Origin: Chitinophagaceae bacterium
Lineage (GTDB): Bacteria > Bacteroidota > Bacteroidia > Chitinophagales > Chitinophagaceae
Reading direction: 5' to 3'
Assembly: GCA_947447825.1 (NCBI GenBank)
Contig: CANFLL010000002.1
Coordinates: 37,763-101,762, forward strand
DNA length: 64,000 nucleotides
The notes under the pieces are model-generated. The model was not told the DNA's origin. It was given only the letters and a program-made list of their open reading frames with translations, and ran no database searches. Every line of letters starts with the position of its first letter. The stretch's first letter is position 1. This document shows, piece by piece, positions 34,972 through 44,231 of this stretch. A program made the translations under genes and the position numbers.

Positions 34972-35013
34972 ATATTTCAGATAAAGAATCCTTGTCAGCA
35001 TACAACTTCTTCC

Positions 35014-36279
35014 TTACTCCACAGTAACATCTTTTACAGTGAAATTTTTTAAACCATCAATATTTATTGGTGCACTTGCAGACAATGGCTTAACATGAAT
35101 ATTACTAAAACTAAAGTTTGAAAGCGTAGTGTTTTCTGGTGGTTTTATGTCGCCAAAATGGGCAACAGTTCCTGTAACATTTTTAATGGAAATGTTGCTA
35201 ACGGTATGCGGCGGATCGGGAAGCCCCTTTGTATCCTTGTATTGTGACCATCCAGCAAGGCCAATTATGTTGAAGTTACCATTCACCTCAATATCCGAAA
35301 CACTAATATCATCATACGTTTGAGGTGTGTCGGTTCGCACTTTTATTTTAAGAATTGTGTTGTGCGCCGGACCCACTAGCTTACAATTACGCATCGTGAT
35401 ATGGCGAACCACAGTGGCTTCACTACCTAATGTAATGGCACCATTACCCAAATTAAAAGTACAGTTCGAAACGTTTACATATTCTGTAGGCAGGTTATGA
35501 AAGGAATCATTTGCGGCAAAAGGCCCTTTTCCTCCTTTCAATGCAATGCAATCATCATCTACCGAAATGTAGCAACCTTTAATGTCAATATGATTACATC
35601 CATCCACATCAATTCCATCTGTACTAGGAGCACCACGCGGCGTTTGAATATCTAGATTTTCTATCATTACATTTTTACATCTATACAAATGAAAATTCCA
35701 AAATCCAGAACATCTTAGGCGTAAACCGCTAACAATTGCGTCTTCACAATCTTGCAAAAACAAGTTTTGCGGTCTGTAAACATCCAAATTTTTGGTTTTT
35801 GGGTCTGCCTTTCTTCTAGATCTAAAAGCATCCCAATAAACCTGTCCACCACCTTGAATCGTGCCTTGTCCTGTAATTTTTAGATTTTTAATACTGTAAG
35901 CATTTATTAATGCAGGGCAAAAGTTTGGTTCAATATGGCCTTCAATACGCCTATCAATGGCTGGATAATCGGCAACATTTTCTGAACCTTTTAAAATTCC
36001 ATCCGCCTCAATTCTCAAATTAACACCTTGTTTCAAGTATAAAGCACCAGTTAAAAAAATTCCTTTAGGCACAACCACCGTACCACCGCCTTTTTTAAAC
36101 AAACTATCAATGGCAAGCTGAATATATTTTGTGTTGAGGGTGATGCTATCCCCCACTGCACCACAGTTTTTAATGTTCAATTCTTTTTTAGGTGCTGCGG
36201 CTTTGGCAACGTAAAATGTGGCTACCATTAGTGCCATCATCACACAAATCCGTTTAAATACTGTAATGTGCAAGTTCAT
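35014..36279 (-). CDS. GH28-family pectinase-like enzyme
   Basis: 421 residues with an N-terminal signal segment (ICVMMALMVATFYVAKAAA), so periplasmic or exported. Parallel beta-helix of family GH28: AVGDSITLNTKYIQLAIDSL, GTVVVPKGIFLTGALYL, then STDGIDVDGCNHIDIKGCYI (NTDG position) and SVDDDCIALKGGKG (catalytic Asp pair). The usual GHG motif is GNG here (LGNGAITLGSEA) and RIK reads KIK (ILKIKVRTD). Expected to cut galacturonan or rhamnogalacturonan fragments; products could enter the uronate operon at 23.6-29.2 kb. The altered GHG suggests a non-standard specificity. Single gene. Confidence 0.85.
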   Translation of the reverse strand: MNLHITVFKRICVMMALMVATFYVAKAAAPKKELNIKNCGAVGDSITLNTKYIQLAIDSLFKKGGGTVVVPKGIFLTGALYLKQGVNLRIEADGILKGSENVADYPAIDRRIEGHIEPNFCPALINAYSIKNLKITGQGTIQGGGQVYWDAFRSRRKADPKTKNLDVYRPQNLFLQDCEDAIVSGLRLRCSGFWNFHLYRCKNVMIENLDIQTPRGAPSTDGIDVDGCNHIDIKGCYISVDDDCIALKGGKGPFAANDSFHNLPTEYVNVSNCTFNLGNGAITLGSEATVVRHITMRNCKLVGPAHNTILKIKVRTDTPQTYDDISVSDIEVNGNFNIIGLAGWSQYKDTKGLPDPPHTVSNISIKNVTGTVAHFGDIKPPENTTLSNFSFSNIHVKPLSASAPINIDGLKNFTVKDVTVE

Positions 36280-36373
36280 ATAATTTTATTTAATTAAGCT
36301 AAGATTGAAAAACCAAAGGGGGTAACCATGAATTTCCTTTTTTAACTATTCAATATCTAACTACTATTTGGAA

Positions 36374-36381
36374 CAAATGTA
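36374..36381 (-). promoter_or_regulatory. -7 box TACATTTG upstream of GH28 gene
   Basis: Minus-strand TACATTTG, 95 bases before the start at 36279; no clear -33 partner. Confidence 0.35.
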
Positions 36382-36548
36382 TGGTTAGATTAACGATTGT
36401 TTTTTTAATTAATTCAGTAAAAAGATACAAGATATTTACTTCTAGTACCTTGTTGATAGATGCCTATGTTGGTTTATGAACCATAATGATTTAAAAAGTT
36501 TAAAATTTATTTGGTAGAAAAAAAACTCATCCCCTCTCATTGCAACAT

Positions 36549-36556
36549 TATATTTG
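36549..36556 (+). promoter_or_regulatory. -7 box TATATTTG upstream of M16 peptidase pair
   Basis: Exact TAnnTTTG match 26 bases before the ATG at 36583. The rest of the 300-base divergent spacer (36280-36582) holds nothing recognised. Confidence 0.4.
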
Positions 36557-36582
36557 CTTCCTTTTTATTAAAAAATACATAG

Positions 36583-37821
36583 ATGGTTCATTACAATAGG
36601 TTTGTTTTAGATAATGGGTTGCGTGTGTTGGTTCATGAAGATAGCAGTACCCCGATGGCAGTGGTTAACGTGATGTATGATGTAGGTGCAAAAGATGAAG
36701 ATTCAAACAAAACTGGCTTTGCACATTTGTTTGAACATTTAATGTTTGGTGGAAGTGTTAATATTCCAGAATATGATGAGCCTTTGCAAAGAGCTGGTGG
36801 CGAAAACAACGCTTACACCACCAACGATTTAACTAATTATTACTGTAGTCTTCCTGCGGAGAATATTGAAACAGCTTTCTGGTTAGAGAGTGATCGTATG
36901 TTGAGCCTTGCTTTTAGTAAGAAGAGTTTAGAAGTTCAACGTAAGGTAGTTTGTGAGGAGTTTAAAGAAAATTATATAAACAAACCTTATGGAGATGTTT
37001 GGTTTAAAATGCGGGAATTGGCATTTACCACTCACCCCTACAAGTGGATGACTATCGGTAAGGAATTGAGCCATATTGAAATAGCTACCATTGACGATGT
37101 AAAAGCTTTTTTCTTTAAACATTATCGTCCAGTTAATGCCATTTTAGTAGTGGCAGGCAATGTTACCACCGAACAAGTTAAGTTGTTGGCAGAAAAATGG
37201 TTTGGTTCAATAGAAAAGGGTGAAAAGTATGAACGCAATTTGCCAGCAGAACCGGTGCAAACAGCTCCTAGAAAGCTAGAAGTTACTGCGGATGTTCCCC
37301 TAGATTCGTTGGTGAAAACTTGGCACATTGAAGCTAGACTAGATAAAGGCTATTACGTTGCCGACTTAATAACAGAAATATTGGGAGGAGGTGGATCCTC
37401 TCGTTTATATCAAGCTTTGGTGAAGGAAAAGCAATTGTTCTCAAGCCTAGATTGCTATCATTTTGGAAGCATCGATAAAGGCTTATTGGCCATTGAAGGC
37501 AAACTAGTGAAGGGTGTTAAAATTGAAGAAGCTGATGCAGCAGTAAATGAGCAGTTACTAAAAATTCAGGCTGAACTTATTAACGACAATGAACTTCAAA
37601 AGGTAAAAAATAAAACTGAAAGTGTAATTGCCTTTGAGGATATGAGCATAATGAGTAGGGCTAGTAGCTTGGCTAACTATGAACTTTTGGGCGATGCTAA
37701 CTTAATGAATACTGAATTAGAAAGGTATCAGGCTATTACGGCTGAAGATATTAGAGAGTATAGTAGAACCATTTTTAACGAAAATAATAGCAATACGCTT
37801 TATTACAGAAGTAAAAATTAA
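36583..37821 (+). CDS. M16-family zinc protease, catalytic subunit
   Basis: 412 residues without signal peptide. Zinc site HLFEH (H48, E51, H52) with the distal ligand helix around residues 120-135 (RKVVCEEFKENY). Later the R/Y region GGGGSSRLYQALVKEKQLFS is conserved in active M16 enzymes. M16 proteins of this type act as two-chain peptidases; the partner is the next gene. Likely cytoplasmic or periplasmic peptide degradation; no signal is obvious, so location is uncertain. Confidence 0.92.
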   Translation: MVHYNRFVLDNGLRVLVHEDSSTPMAVVNVMYDVGAKDEDSNKTGFAHLFEHLMFGGSVNIPEYDEPLQRAGGENNAYTTNDLTNYYCSLPAENIETAFWLESDRMLSLAFSKKSLEVQRKVVCEEFKENYINKPYGDVWFKMRELAFTTHPYKWMTIGKELSHIEIATIDDVKAFFFKHYRPVNAILVVAGNVTTEQVKLLAEKWFGSIEKGEKYERNLPAEPVQTAPRKLEVTADVPLDSLVKTWHIEARLDKGYYVADLITEILGGGGSSRLYQALVKEKQLFSSLDCYHFGSIDKGLLAIEGKLVKGVKIEEADAAVNEQLLKIQAELINDNELQKVKNKTESVIAFEDMSIMSRASSLANYELLGDANLMNTELERYQAITAEDIREYSRTIFNENNSNTLYYRSKN

Positions 37822-37959
37822 GGAAGTTAATTGTTAAAAGCCGAGAGTTGAAAGTTACGGATGAAAGCAATGGAAAATGGCGAAGTACATTAAGAAGAAA
37901 AGGAAAATAATATTATTGACTAATGGCAGTAATAAGAACACAAAGAATAATTATAACAA

Positions 37960-39240
37960 ATGCTAAATAGAAAGAAGAGTCCGGCAATAATAGATACAGT
38001 AGAACTAAACTTGCAACTAAAGCCATACACCAAGTTTACGCTTGATAATGGCGTTGAAGTTTACAGCATTCATGCAGGCGCACAAGAAGTGGTGATGGTA
38101 GAAATGGTTTTCATGGCAGGAAACTGGCAAGAAGAAAAAAACATTATTGCTGCCACAACAAACTTCATGTTAAAGAACGGCACCAGCAACAAAAAGGCTT
38201 TTGCCATTAATGAACACTTCGAGTTTCATGGAGCCTATTTAAATCGTGGTTGTCAAAACGAAACAGCCACTTTCACTTTGCATACCCTTGGCAAACACCT
38301 GCCTAAGTTATTGCCAGTGATGTCTGAAATATTAACAGATAGCATTTTTCCGGAAGATGAGTTGGTTATCTATAAACAAAATCAAAAGCAAAGACTTTCT
38401 GTGAACCTAAAGAAATGCGATTTTGTAGCAAATAGATTAATTGATAGATACCTTTTTGGCGAGCAACATCCTTATGGAAAGGTTTCATCCTCCGAAGATT
38501 ATGAAGCCATCAACAAGGAAGATTTAGTTGCTTTCTATAACCAGTTTTATACCAATGGAAAGTGCATCATATTCACCGCAGGAATTTTGCCAGCAGATAT
38601 TCAAGAGCAATTAAATAATGCTTTTGGTGGTTTGCCACTCAATAAAGCACCGCTGCCAACAAAAGTTTATCCCACAATTCCTACTGTGCAAAAAAAGCAT
38701 CAAGTAACTAATGATGAAAATGGAGTACAAGGCGCAATCCGATTGGCTCGTCCATTCCCGAATAGGCATCACCCAGATTTCACTAAAGTTCAGGTGTTGA
38801 ATAACCTTTTCGGTGGCTTTTTTGGTTCAAGATTAATGAGTAATATCCGAGAAGATAAGGGATACACCTACGGAATACACTCTTATTTACAGAACCTTAT
38901 TGAGCAATCTGCTTGGATGATTAGCACCGAAGCTGGCAGAGATGTTTGCGCTGCCACCATTTCGGAAGTGTATAAAGAAATGGCCAGACTTAGGGAAGAA
39001 ACGATTGAAGAATCGGAACTGCACCTTGTCCGCAACTTTATGATGGGAAGTTTATTGTCTGATTTAGATGGACCTTTTCAAACCATTTCTCGCTGGAAGA
39101 GTTATGTATTGAATGGTCTCGATGAAAAATATTTTACAAATGCCATCAATACCATCAAAACTATTAGTTCTGATGAATTGAAGCAACTAGCTAATAAGTA
39201 CCTGAATGAGGAAGACTTTTACGAATTAGTAGTGATTTAA
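37960..39240 (+). CDS. M16-family protein, non-catalytic partner
   Basis: 426 residues, same fold as the upstream gene (NGVEVYSIHAGAQEVVMVEM, TNFMLKNGTSNKKAFAINEH) but the HxxEH motif is absent. It keeps the C-terminal R/Y signature (FFGSRLMSNIREDKGYTYGI). In paired M16 systems the inactive subunit supplies the substrate-binding arginine and tyrosine. Begins 138 bases after the first gene on the same strand. Confidence 0.9.
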   Translation: MLNRKKSPAIIDTVELNLQLKPYTKFTLDNGVEVYSIHAGAQEVVMVEMVFMAGNWQEEKNIIAATTNFMLKNGTSNKKAFAINEHFEFHGAYLNRGCQNETATFTLHTLGKHLPKLLPVMSEILTDSIFPEDELVIYKQNQKQRLSVNLKKCDFVANRLIDRYLFGEQHPYGKVSSSEDYEAINKEDLVAFYNQFYTNGKCIIFTAGILPADIQEQLNNAFGGLPLNKAPLPTKVYPTIPTVQKKHQVTNDENGVQGAIRLARPFPNRHHPDFTKVQVLNNLFGGFFGSRLMSNIREDKGYTYGIHSYLQNLIEQSAWMISTEAGRDVCAATISEVYKEMARLREETIEESELHLVRNFMMGSLLSDLDGPFQTISRWKSYVLNGLDEKYFTNAINTIKTISSDELKQLANKYLNEEDFYELVVI

Positions 39241-39247
39241 TTTGATG

Positions 39248-39371
39248 TTAATTAACCACGAGGACACTTAGGAAGCTGTAATTGACAAATTGTAGGTGAT
39301 AAGAAAAAAGCGACGCTGCATTTTGTCTCTTTGTTTACTCAGTTTTTTCCTTGTTAGCATAGTGGTAAAGC
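39248..39371. repeat. degenerate MITE-like hairpin element
   Basis: TTAATTAACCACGAGGACAC on the left and TTTTTTCCTTGTTAGCATAG followed by TGGTAAAG on the right echo the ends of the 34-kb copies; the middle is different. Confidence 0.5.
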
Positions 39372-39462
39372 TATTGTAGAAGCGATATAATTTTTGTTGG
39401 TTGATTTGCATCATATTTTTTCATAGTAGCCTACTGATACATTCGCAACTAATTTATTTGAT

Positions 39463-40098
39463 ATGAAAATTGCTGATATTAGAAGGGATTACAAACTAAA
39501 GTCCTTAATTGAAAACGAAGTTGCCGAAGATGCAATAAGTCAGTTTACTAACTGGTGGAATGAGGCTTTGGATAGTAATATTGATGAAGTGAATGCCATG
39601 ACGCTGGCTACGGCATCCAAAGAAGGGCTTCCTTCTGCGAGGATTGTTTTACTAAAAGATTATACCGAAAAAGGGTTTGTCTTTTTTACCAATTATCATA
39701 GTAACAAAGGAAAAGACATTGCAGAAAACAATCATGCAACACTTCTTTTCTTCTGGAAAGAACTTGAAAGGCAAGTCAATATTTTTGGAACAATCGAGAA
39801 GATTAGTGACGAAGAAAATGACGAATACTTTTATAGTCGCCCAGTAGGAAGCCGCATTGGGGCTTGGAGTTCTCCACAAAGCAGCGTGATTAATGATAGG
39901 CAGGTTTTAGAAGACAATGCGACGAGGTTTGCCACTCAATTTGGTGATAATGTGCCAAGACCAGCCAATTGGGGAGGCTATCTTGTGAAACCATCTAAAA
40001 TAGAATTTTGGCAAGGACGACCAAGCCGTCTTCACGATAGGTTGTTATACACACTTACTGAAAACGGCAGTTGGAAAATTGAAAGGTTAGCACCGTAG
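39463..40098 (+). CDS. pdxH: pyridoxamine 5'-phosphate oxidase
   Basis: 211 residues, full length. FMN-dependent oxidation of PNP or PMP to pyridoxal phosphate. Motifs: AMTLATASKEGLPSARIVLL, KDYTEKGFVFFTNYHSNKGK, YFYSRPVGSRIGAWSSPQSS (FMN and substrate binding), and the signature EFWQGRPSRLHDRLLY. Single gene with a strong terminator. Confidence 0.97.
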   Translation: MKIADIRRDYKLKSLIENEVAEDAISQFTNWWNEALDSNIDEVNAMTLATASKEGLPSARIVLLKDYTEKGFVFFTNYHSNKGKDIAENNHATLLFFWKELERQVNIFGTIEKISDEENDEYFYSRPVGSRIGAWSSPQSSVINDRQVLEDNATRFATQFGDNVPRPANWGGYLVKPSKIEFWQGRPSRLHDRLLYTLTENGSWKIERLAP

Positions 40099-40112
40099 TA
40101 TCAATAGAACAA

Positions 40113-40164
40113 TTATAATAAAAGGAAGACTTTGCTTTAAGCAAGCTCTTCCTTTTATTATTTT
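40113..40164 (+). terminator. terminator of pdxH
   Basis: AATAAAAGGAAGA...TTGCTT / AAGCAAG...TCTTCCTTTTATT forms a long hairpin of more than 18 pairs with a minimal loop, followed by ATTTTAG. Confidence 0.85.
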
Positions 40165-40330
40165 AGTAGATTGAAATAATTTGAACCCTCCACAAATAAT
40201 GAATCAGATTGTTTTGAAGCATACTTTATCCAAATTTTAGGTTATTGCACTTGAGTATTTTTAACCAAAAAGTCTGAAAAATACTGGCCTCATATTTCAA
40301 ATTTATATAACAAATGCGATGAATCAATTT

Positions 40331-40383
40331 GCCACTAATTGCACTTATAAAAACAAATAAAACACATCCGTGCAATTAGTGGC
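40331..40383. repeat. 14-bp inverted repeat GCCACTAATTGCAC
   Basis: GCCACTAATTGCAC (40331-40344) and GTGCAATTAGTGGC (40370-40383) are perfectly complementary around a 25-base AT-rich loop. 'Ccgtgcaattagtggc' words are common filler in Bacteroidetes spacers. The rest of the 40165-40685 gap is AT-rich with MITE-like words (about 40430-40560). Confidence 0.75.
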
Positions 40384-40685
40384 AATCCAATTTTAATGAA
40401 CTCTCTTCAAAATAAGATATATAATAGCACACTAAAGTTTTCATTAAAAACACAAGCTCTTTATAGTATCACCTATTACCAAAAAATGATTAAAGCAAAC
40501 AATAAACCTTTTTGTCCTTTGCTTTTCCCTCGCGACCTTAATGGTTAAGACCCTCAGTGGCAACAATTTTAGAAGTGTTTTTTATAATTTTTATAAATCT
40601 TTTGTTAGACTGACAAAACCTTTGTTAAAATAAAGGTAGAATTTGTTTTAGCTACCATTAATTAGTTTGTTTTGATGAAAAAATT

Positions 40686-41309
40686 ATGCGTAGACTTTCA
40701 ATTTTGTTTATTGTTTCAACATTATTTGCAGTAGTAAATGCTAACGCACAGAAGGTTGTTTGGGGCTTAAAGGGTGGACTAGAATTTTCCAAGATTGCTG
40801 GCAAGTCTTTTTCGCCTAGCTATTCTCCATCATTCGAAGCAGGAGGTTATGCTGCCATTAAATTGGATAGCACTTGGGGAATACAAACAGAAATTGTGTA
40901 TAGTCAGCAAGGAGAAAAAATAAATCAAAGCCAATTATCAACTATATATAATTCAACTCCTGCTGCAAACCCTAGTGCAAACAATATTGCCACTATTGGT
41001 TCGGTGACAGTTCCCATTCTTGTTACCTACAAGCTAAACAATTTCTTCTCTTTAATGGCTGGCCCTGCTTTTACCTTCAACACTTACACTAATCAGAATT
41101 TATTTTCTCGTGGTGAACGAGCTTTTAAAGAAACCGAAGTGTCGCTAAACGCTGGAGCTAATTTGAATTTAGGAGGCGTAAATTTTTATGTTCGCTATAA
41201 TCACGGATTGAGTGATATAAATTTATATAATACGGGTGCTAATATTGATTCTTGGAAAACAAGAAGGATGAGTTTTGGTCTTGAAGTACCTATTAAAAGC
41301 TACAAATAA
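40686..41309 (+). CDS. outer-membrane beta-barrel protein (porin-like, PF13568 type)
   Basis: 207 residues. Signal peptide MRRLSILFIVSTLFAVVNANA then QKVVWGLKGGLEFSKIAGKS, the usual first strand of the PF13568 group. Later PSFEAGGYAAIKLDSTWGIQ followed by TEIVYSQQG and FSLMAGPAFTFNTYTNQN are typical strands; ends RRMSFGLEVPIKSYK. Function unknown. Single gene. Confidence 0.8.
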   Translation: MRRLSILFIVSTLFAVVNANAQKVVWGLKGGLEFSKIAGKSFSPSYSPSFEAGGYAAIKLDSTWGIQTEIVYSQQGEKINQSQLSTIYNSTPAANPSANNIATIGSVTVPILVTYKLNNFFSLMAGPAFTFNTYTNQNLFSRGERAFKETEVSLNAGANLNLGGVNFYVRYNHGLSDINLYNTGANIDSWKTRRMSFGLEVPIKSYK

Positions 41310-41751
41310 GCCGTTACCAATCGGCTGTGGTTAAAAGCAAATTTCATCAATATCCATATTTAAAACACAATTGTTAAGAAGCAAATAAAGGTTGCTTTGA
41401 TTGACCATAAAAGGAGATACATTTTTATTGCTGAGGTTAAAGTAGGATTTTTTGCAATAAATCATACTTGGTATAGATTACAAAACCTATTGGAAGCCAT
41501 GATTCATTATGAGAATACTATAAAAACCTTGTGAAAAATTATATCATAATTGATTGATAAAATAACCAAAAAAAACTAATTCCTTCACCCCTTTTCGTTT
41601 CAATATAAATAGTTTACCCTATGTATGGGTATTGATTTAATTGTTGTACTAAAGAATGGATACTTTTTAAAACTTGTTTATTTAATCACATTTACTTCCT
41701 AAACTCTTGCATTCCATTATCGTTTACTATATTCGATTGATAAAATAAGTT
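41310..41751. other. gene-free spacer before ABC exporter genes
   Basis: AT-rich 440 bases. No open frame, terminator-like hairpin or known repeat recognised; the promoter for the ABC genes should be here. Confidence 0.4.
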
Positions 41752-42687
41752 ATGGCATCCATTTTAGAACTTCACAATCTAAAGAAACATTATGCTTCCC
41801 AAAAGGCTGTAGATGATATTAGTTTCAATATAGAAAAAGGTAGCATCTTTGGATTATTGGGGCCAAACGGAGCAGGAAAAACTACCCTGCTTCGAATGAT
41901 TACGGGCATTTTTTACCCAGATAGCGGCAATATTATTTTTGATGGTCGTGCGTTTGAACCAGAAAATGACATCATTAAAATTGGTTACATGCCCGAAGAG
42001 CGTGGGCTTTATAAAAAGATGAAGATTGGCGAACAAGCCGTGTATTTGGCTCAATTAAAAGGACTTAGCAAATCGGAGGCATTGGAGAAAGTACGTTTTT
42101 GGTTTAAAAAGCTAGAGATGGAAACTTGGTGGCATAAAAAAGTAGAAGATCTTAGCAAAGGGATGAGCCAGAAGCTTCAATTTTTGATAACAGTGCTTCA
42201 CGAACCAAAACTTATTATTCTAGATGAACCTTTTAGTGGTCTAGATCCCGTTAACGCTAACCTGATTAAGGATGAAATTTATGGACTAGCGCAACGAGGA
42301 AGTACCATCATTTTTAGTACGCACCGCATGGAGCAAGTGGAAGAAATATGTGACCATATTGTGTTGGTTAATCTTGGTAAAAAAATATTGGATGGCACAG
42401 TTGCTGAAGTGAAACAGCAGTTTAAAGAAAATAAATTCAGCATTAAACTGTCTGGCATTCCTGAAATTGTGGAGGACAAAGCCTATCAGATAATAAACCA
42501 TAAAGCCAATGAATTTATTATGAAGATTAATGAAGGATATAAAAGCAATGATGTGCTGCAACACTTCATTGCGCAAGACGTAACAATTGAATCTTTTAAC
42601 GAGATTCTGCCTACCCTTAATGACATATTTATTCATCTGGTGGAAGGCACAAAATCGGTTGCAAGGGCTTTTGAAAAACAATCATAA
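41752..42687 (+). CDS. ABC-2 type exporter, ATP-binding subunit
   Basis: 311 residues. Walker A GPNGAGKTT (about 36-44), signature LSKGMSQKLQF, Walker B LIILDEPFSGLD, and H-loop FSTHRMEQVEEI. The C-terminal 80 residues resemble the DUF4162 extension of NatA/DrrA-like subunits. The permease gene follows 121 bases later. Substrate unknown; NatAB-like sodium or drug export is a guess. Confidence 0.9.
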   Translation: MASILELHNLKKHYASQKAVDDISFNIEKGSIFGLLGPNGAGKTTLLRMITGIFYPDSGNIIFDGRAFEPENDIIKIGYMPEERGLYKKMKIGEQAVYLAQLKGLSKSEALEKVRFWFKKLEMETWWHKKVEDLSKGMSQKLQFLITVLHEPKLIILDEPFSGLDPVNANLIKDEIYGLAQRGSTIIFSTHRMEQVEEICDHIVLVNLGKKILDGTVAEVKQQFKENKFSIKLSGIPEIVEDKAYQIINHKANEFIMKINEGYKSNDVLQHFIAQDVTIESFNEILPTLNDIFIHLVEGTKSVARAFEKQS

Positions 42688-42808
42688 AGTTGTAAGTAAT
42701 TAGTTTTAGGCATTAACTACTAGGTTACCTGTCTTTCAAACTCCCAATATTTATTAATTAGAACTTAAAGCTTGCAACCTTCCTCTTTCGACTTTTAACT
42801 TAATACGC

Positions 42809-44131
42809 ATGAATAAAATTTGGATCATCGCACAACGTGAATTTCTGAGCAGGGTTCAGAAAAAGACGTTCTTATTAACTACTATCCTATTGCCCGTTAT
42901 CATCTTTGGACTGTATGGTTTAATCATTTATTTCGCAGTAAAAACCACCGACAACTATAAGGTGGCCATTGCAGACAATGCCAATCTGTTTGGCGGCAAA
43001 ATTGAAAGTAGGGATGACATAAAGTTCCAGTTTGTTAAAAACGAAACCATTGCCTCACTGAAAAATAAGATTGCCAACAAAGAAATTGATGGCTACGTGT
43101 TTGTACCAGCAGACTTTGACGCATCAAAAGGAAATAATATCTCCTTCGTCTCGGGAAAAACCGTTGGCTTAATGAATAGAGAACACATTCAGAAACGCAT
43201 TGATGAAGCGATGCAAGAAAGAAAGTTATTAACCTCGCTAAACATTAATAAAAAAGAATTAGATAGTTTGCAGCATAGCAACGACATTAAGTTTTCTACG
43301 GTGGAAGGCAAAGAAGAGAACGACACAAAAGTGGGCATCAGCTATGGTGTTGGCTATGCTTCTGGGTTTTTAATTTACCTCATTCTCTTCATTTATGGAA
43401 CCATGGTGATGCGTGGCGTGATGGAAGAAAAAACGAACCGCATTGCAGAAGTAATCATTAGTAGTGTTAAACCTTTTCAGTTGATGATGGGAAAAATTAC
43501 GGGCATCGGTGCTGTTGGGTTAGTACAATTTCTTATCTGGATTACGCTCACCATTTCGCTAAGAGTGGGCATGGTATTGCTTTTTCCGGATGCGGCAGAT
43601 AGCAATCCGAGCATTGGGGTTGCCACTCATGCACTTGAAGAGGCAAAGAATAGTGGCGCAGTGAATGCAGTGCTTGGCAGTCTTAGCGATATAAACTTTC
43701 CTTTAATAATAGGTTGTTTCATTTTCTATTTCATAGGTGGCTACCTCCTTTATTCATCTTTGTTTGCAGCGGTGGGCAGTGCGGTAAATGAAGACCCACA
43801 GGATGCACAAAGTTTGTTATTGCCCATCACTATGCCCATCATTTTTGGGATAGTCATTATGACCAAAGCCGTTAATGACCCAACCTGTGGCTTGGCCGTC
43901 TTTGGCAGTTTGTTTCCGCTTACGTCTCCCATAGTAATGATGGCTCGCATACCTTTTGGCGTACCCAATGCAGTGCCTTATTGGCAACTAGCATTGAGTG
44001 TAGTGCTATTGATTGGTGGTTTTATTTTCACTACGTGGGTTAGTGCCAAGATTTACAGAGTAGGAATTTTAATGTATGGAAAGAAAATTACCTGGAAAGA
44101 ACTTTGGAAATGGGCATGGCGGAAAAACTAA
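42809..44131 (+). CDS. ABC-2 type exporter, permease subunit (NatB-like)
   Basis: 440 residues. N-terminal helix (WIIAQREFLSRVQKKTFLLT, then TILLPVIIFGLYGLIIYFAV), a large extracytoplasmic domain (residues 45-180), then five or six membrane helices, including the family motif MRGVMEEKTNRIAEVIISSV. This architecture is that of NatB/YhaP permeases. Pairs with the ATPase gene just upstream. Confidence 0.9.
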   Translation: MNKIWIIAQREFLSRVQKKTFLLTTILLPVIIFGLYGLIIYFAVKTTDNYKVAIADNANLFGGKIESRDDIKFQFVKNETIASLKNKIANKEIDGYVFVPADFDASKGNNISFVSGKTVGLMNREHIQKRIDEAMQERKLLTSLNINKKELDSLQHSNDIKFSTVEGKEENDTKVGISYGVGYASGFLIYLILFIYGTMVMRGVMEEKTNRIAEVIISSVKPFQLMMGKITGIGAVGLVQFLIWITLTISLRVGMVLLFPDAADSNPSIGVATHALEEAKNSGAVNAVLGSLSDINFPLIIGCFIFYFIGGYLLYSSLFAAVGSAVNEDPQDAQSLLLPITMPIIFGIVIMTKAVNDPTCGLAVFGSLFPLTSPIVMMARIPFGVPNAVPYWQLALSVVLLIGGFIFTTWVSAKIYRVGILMYGKKITWKELWKWAWRKN

Positions 44132-44231
44132 TGTTCAATGCTGTTTGTAGATAATTATTAGGGTAGGCACACTGTTCAATATGGCATAAGCTTGTTCATA
44201 AGTTGCTTACCTACCCGGCTATCCTCTTATT

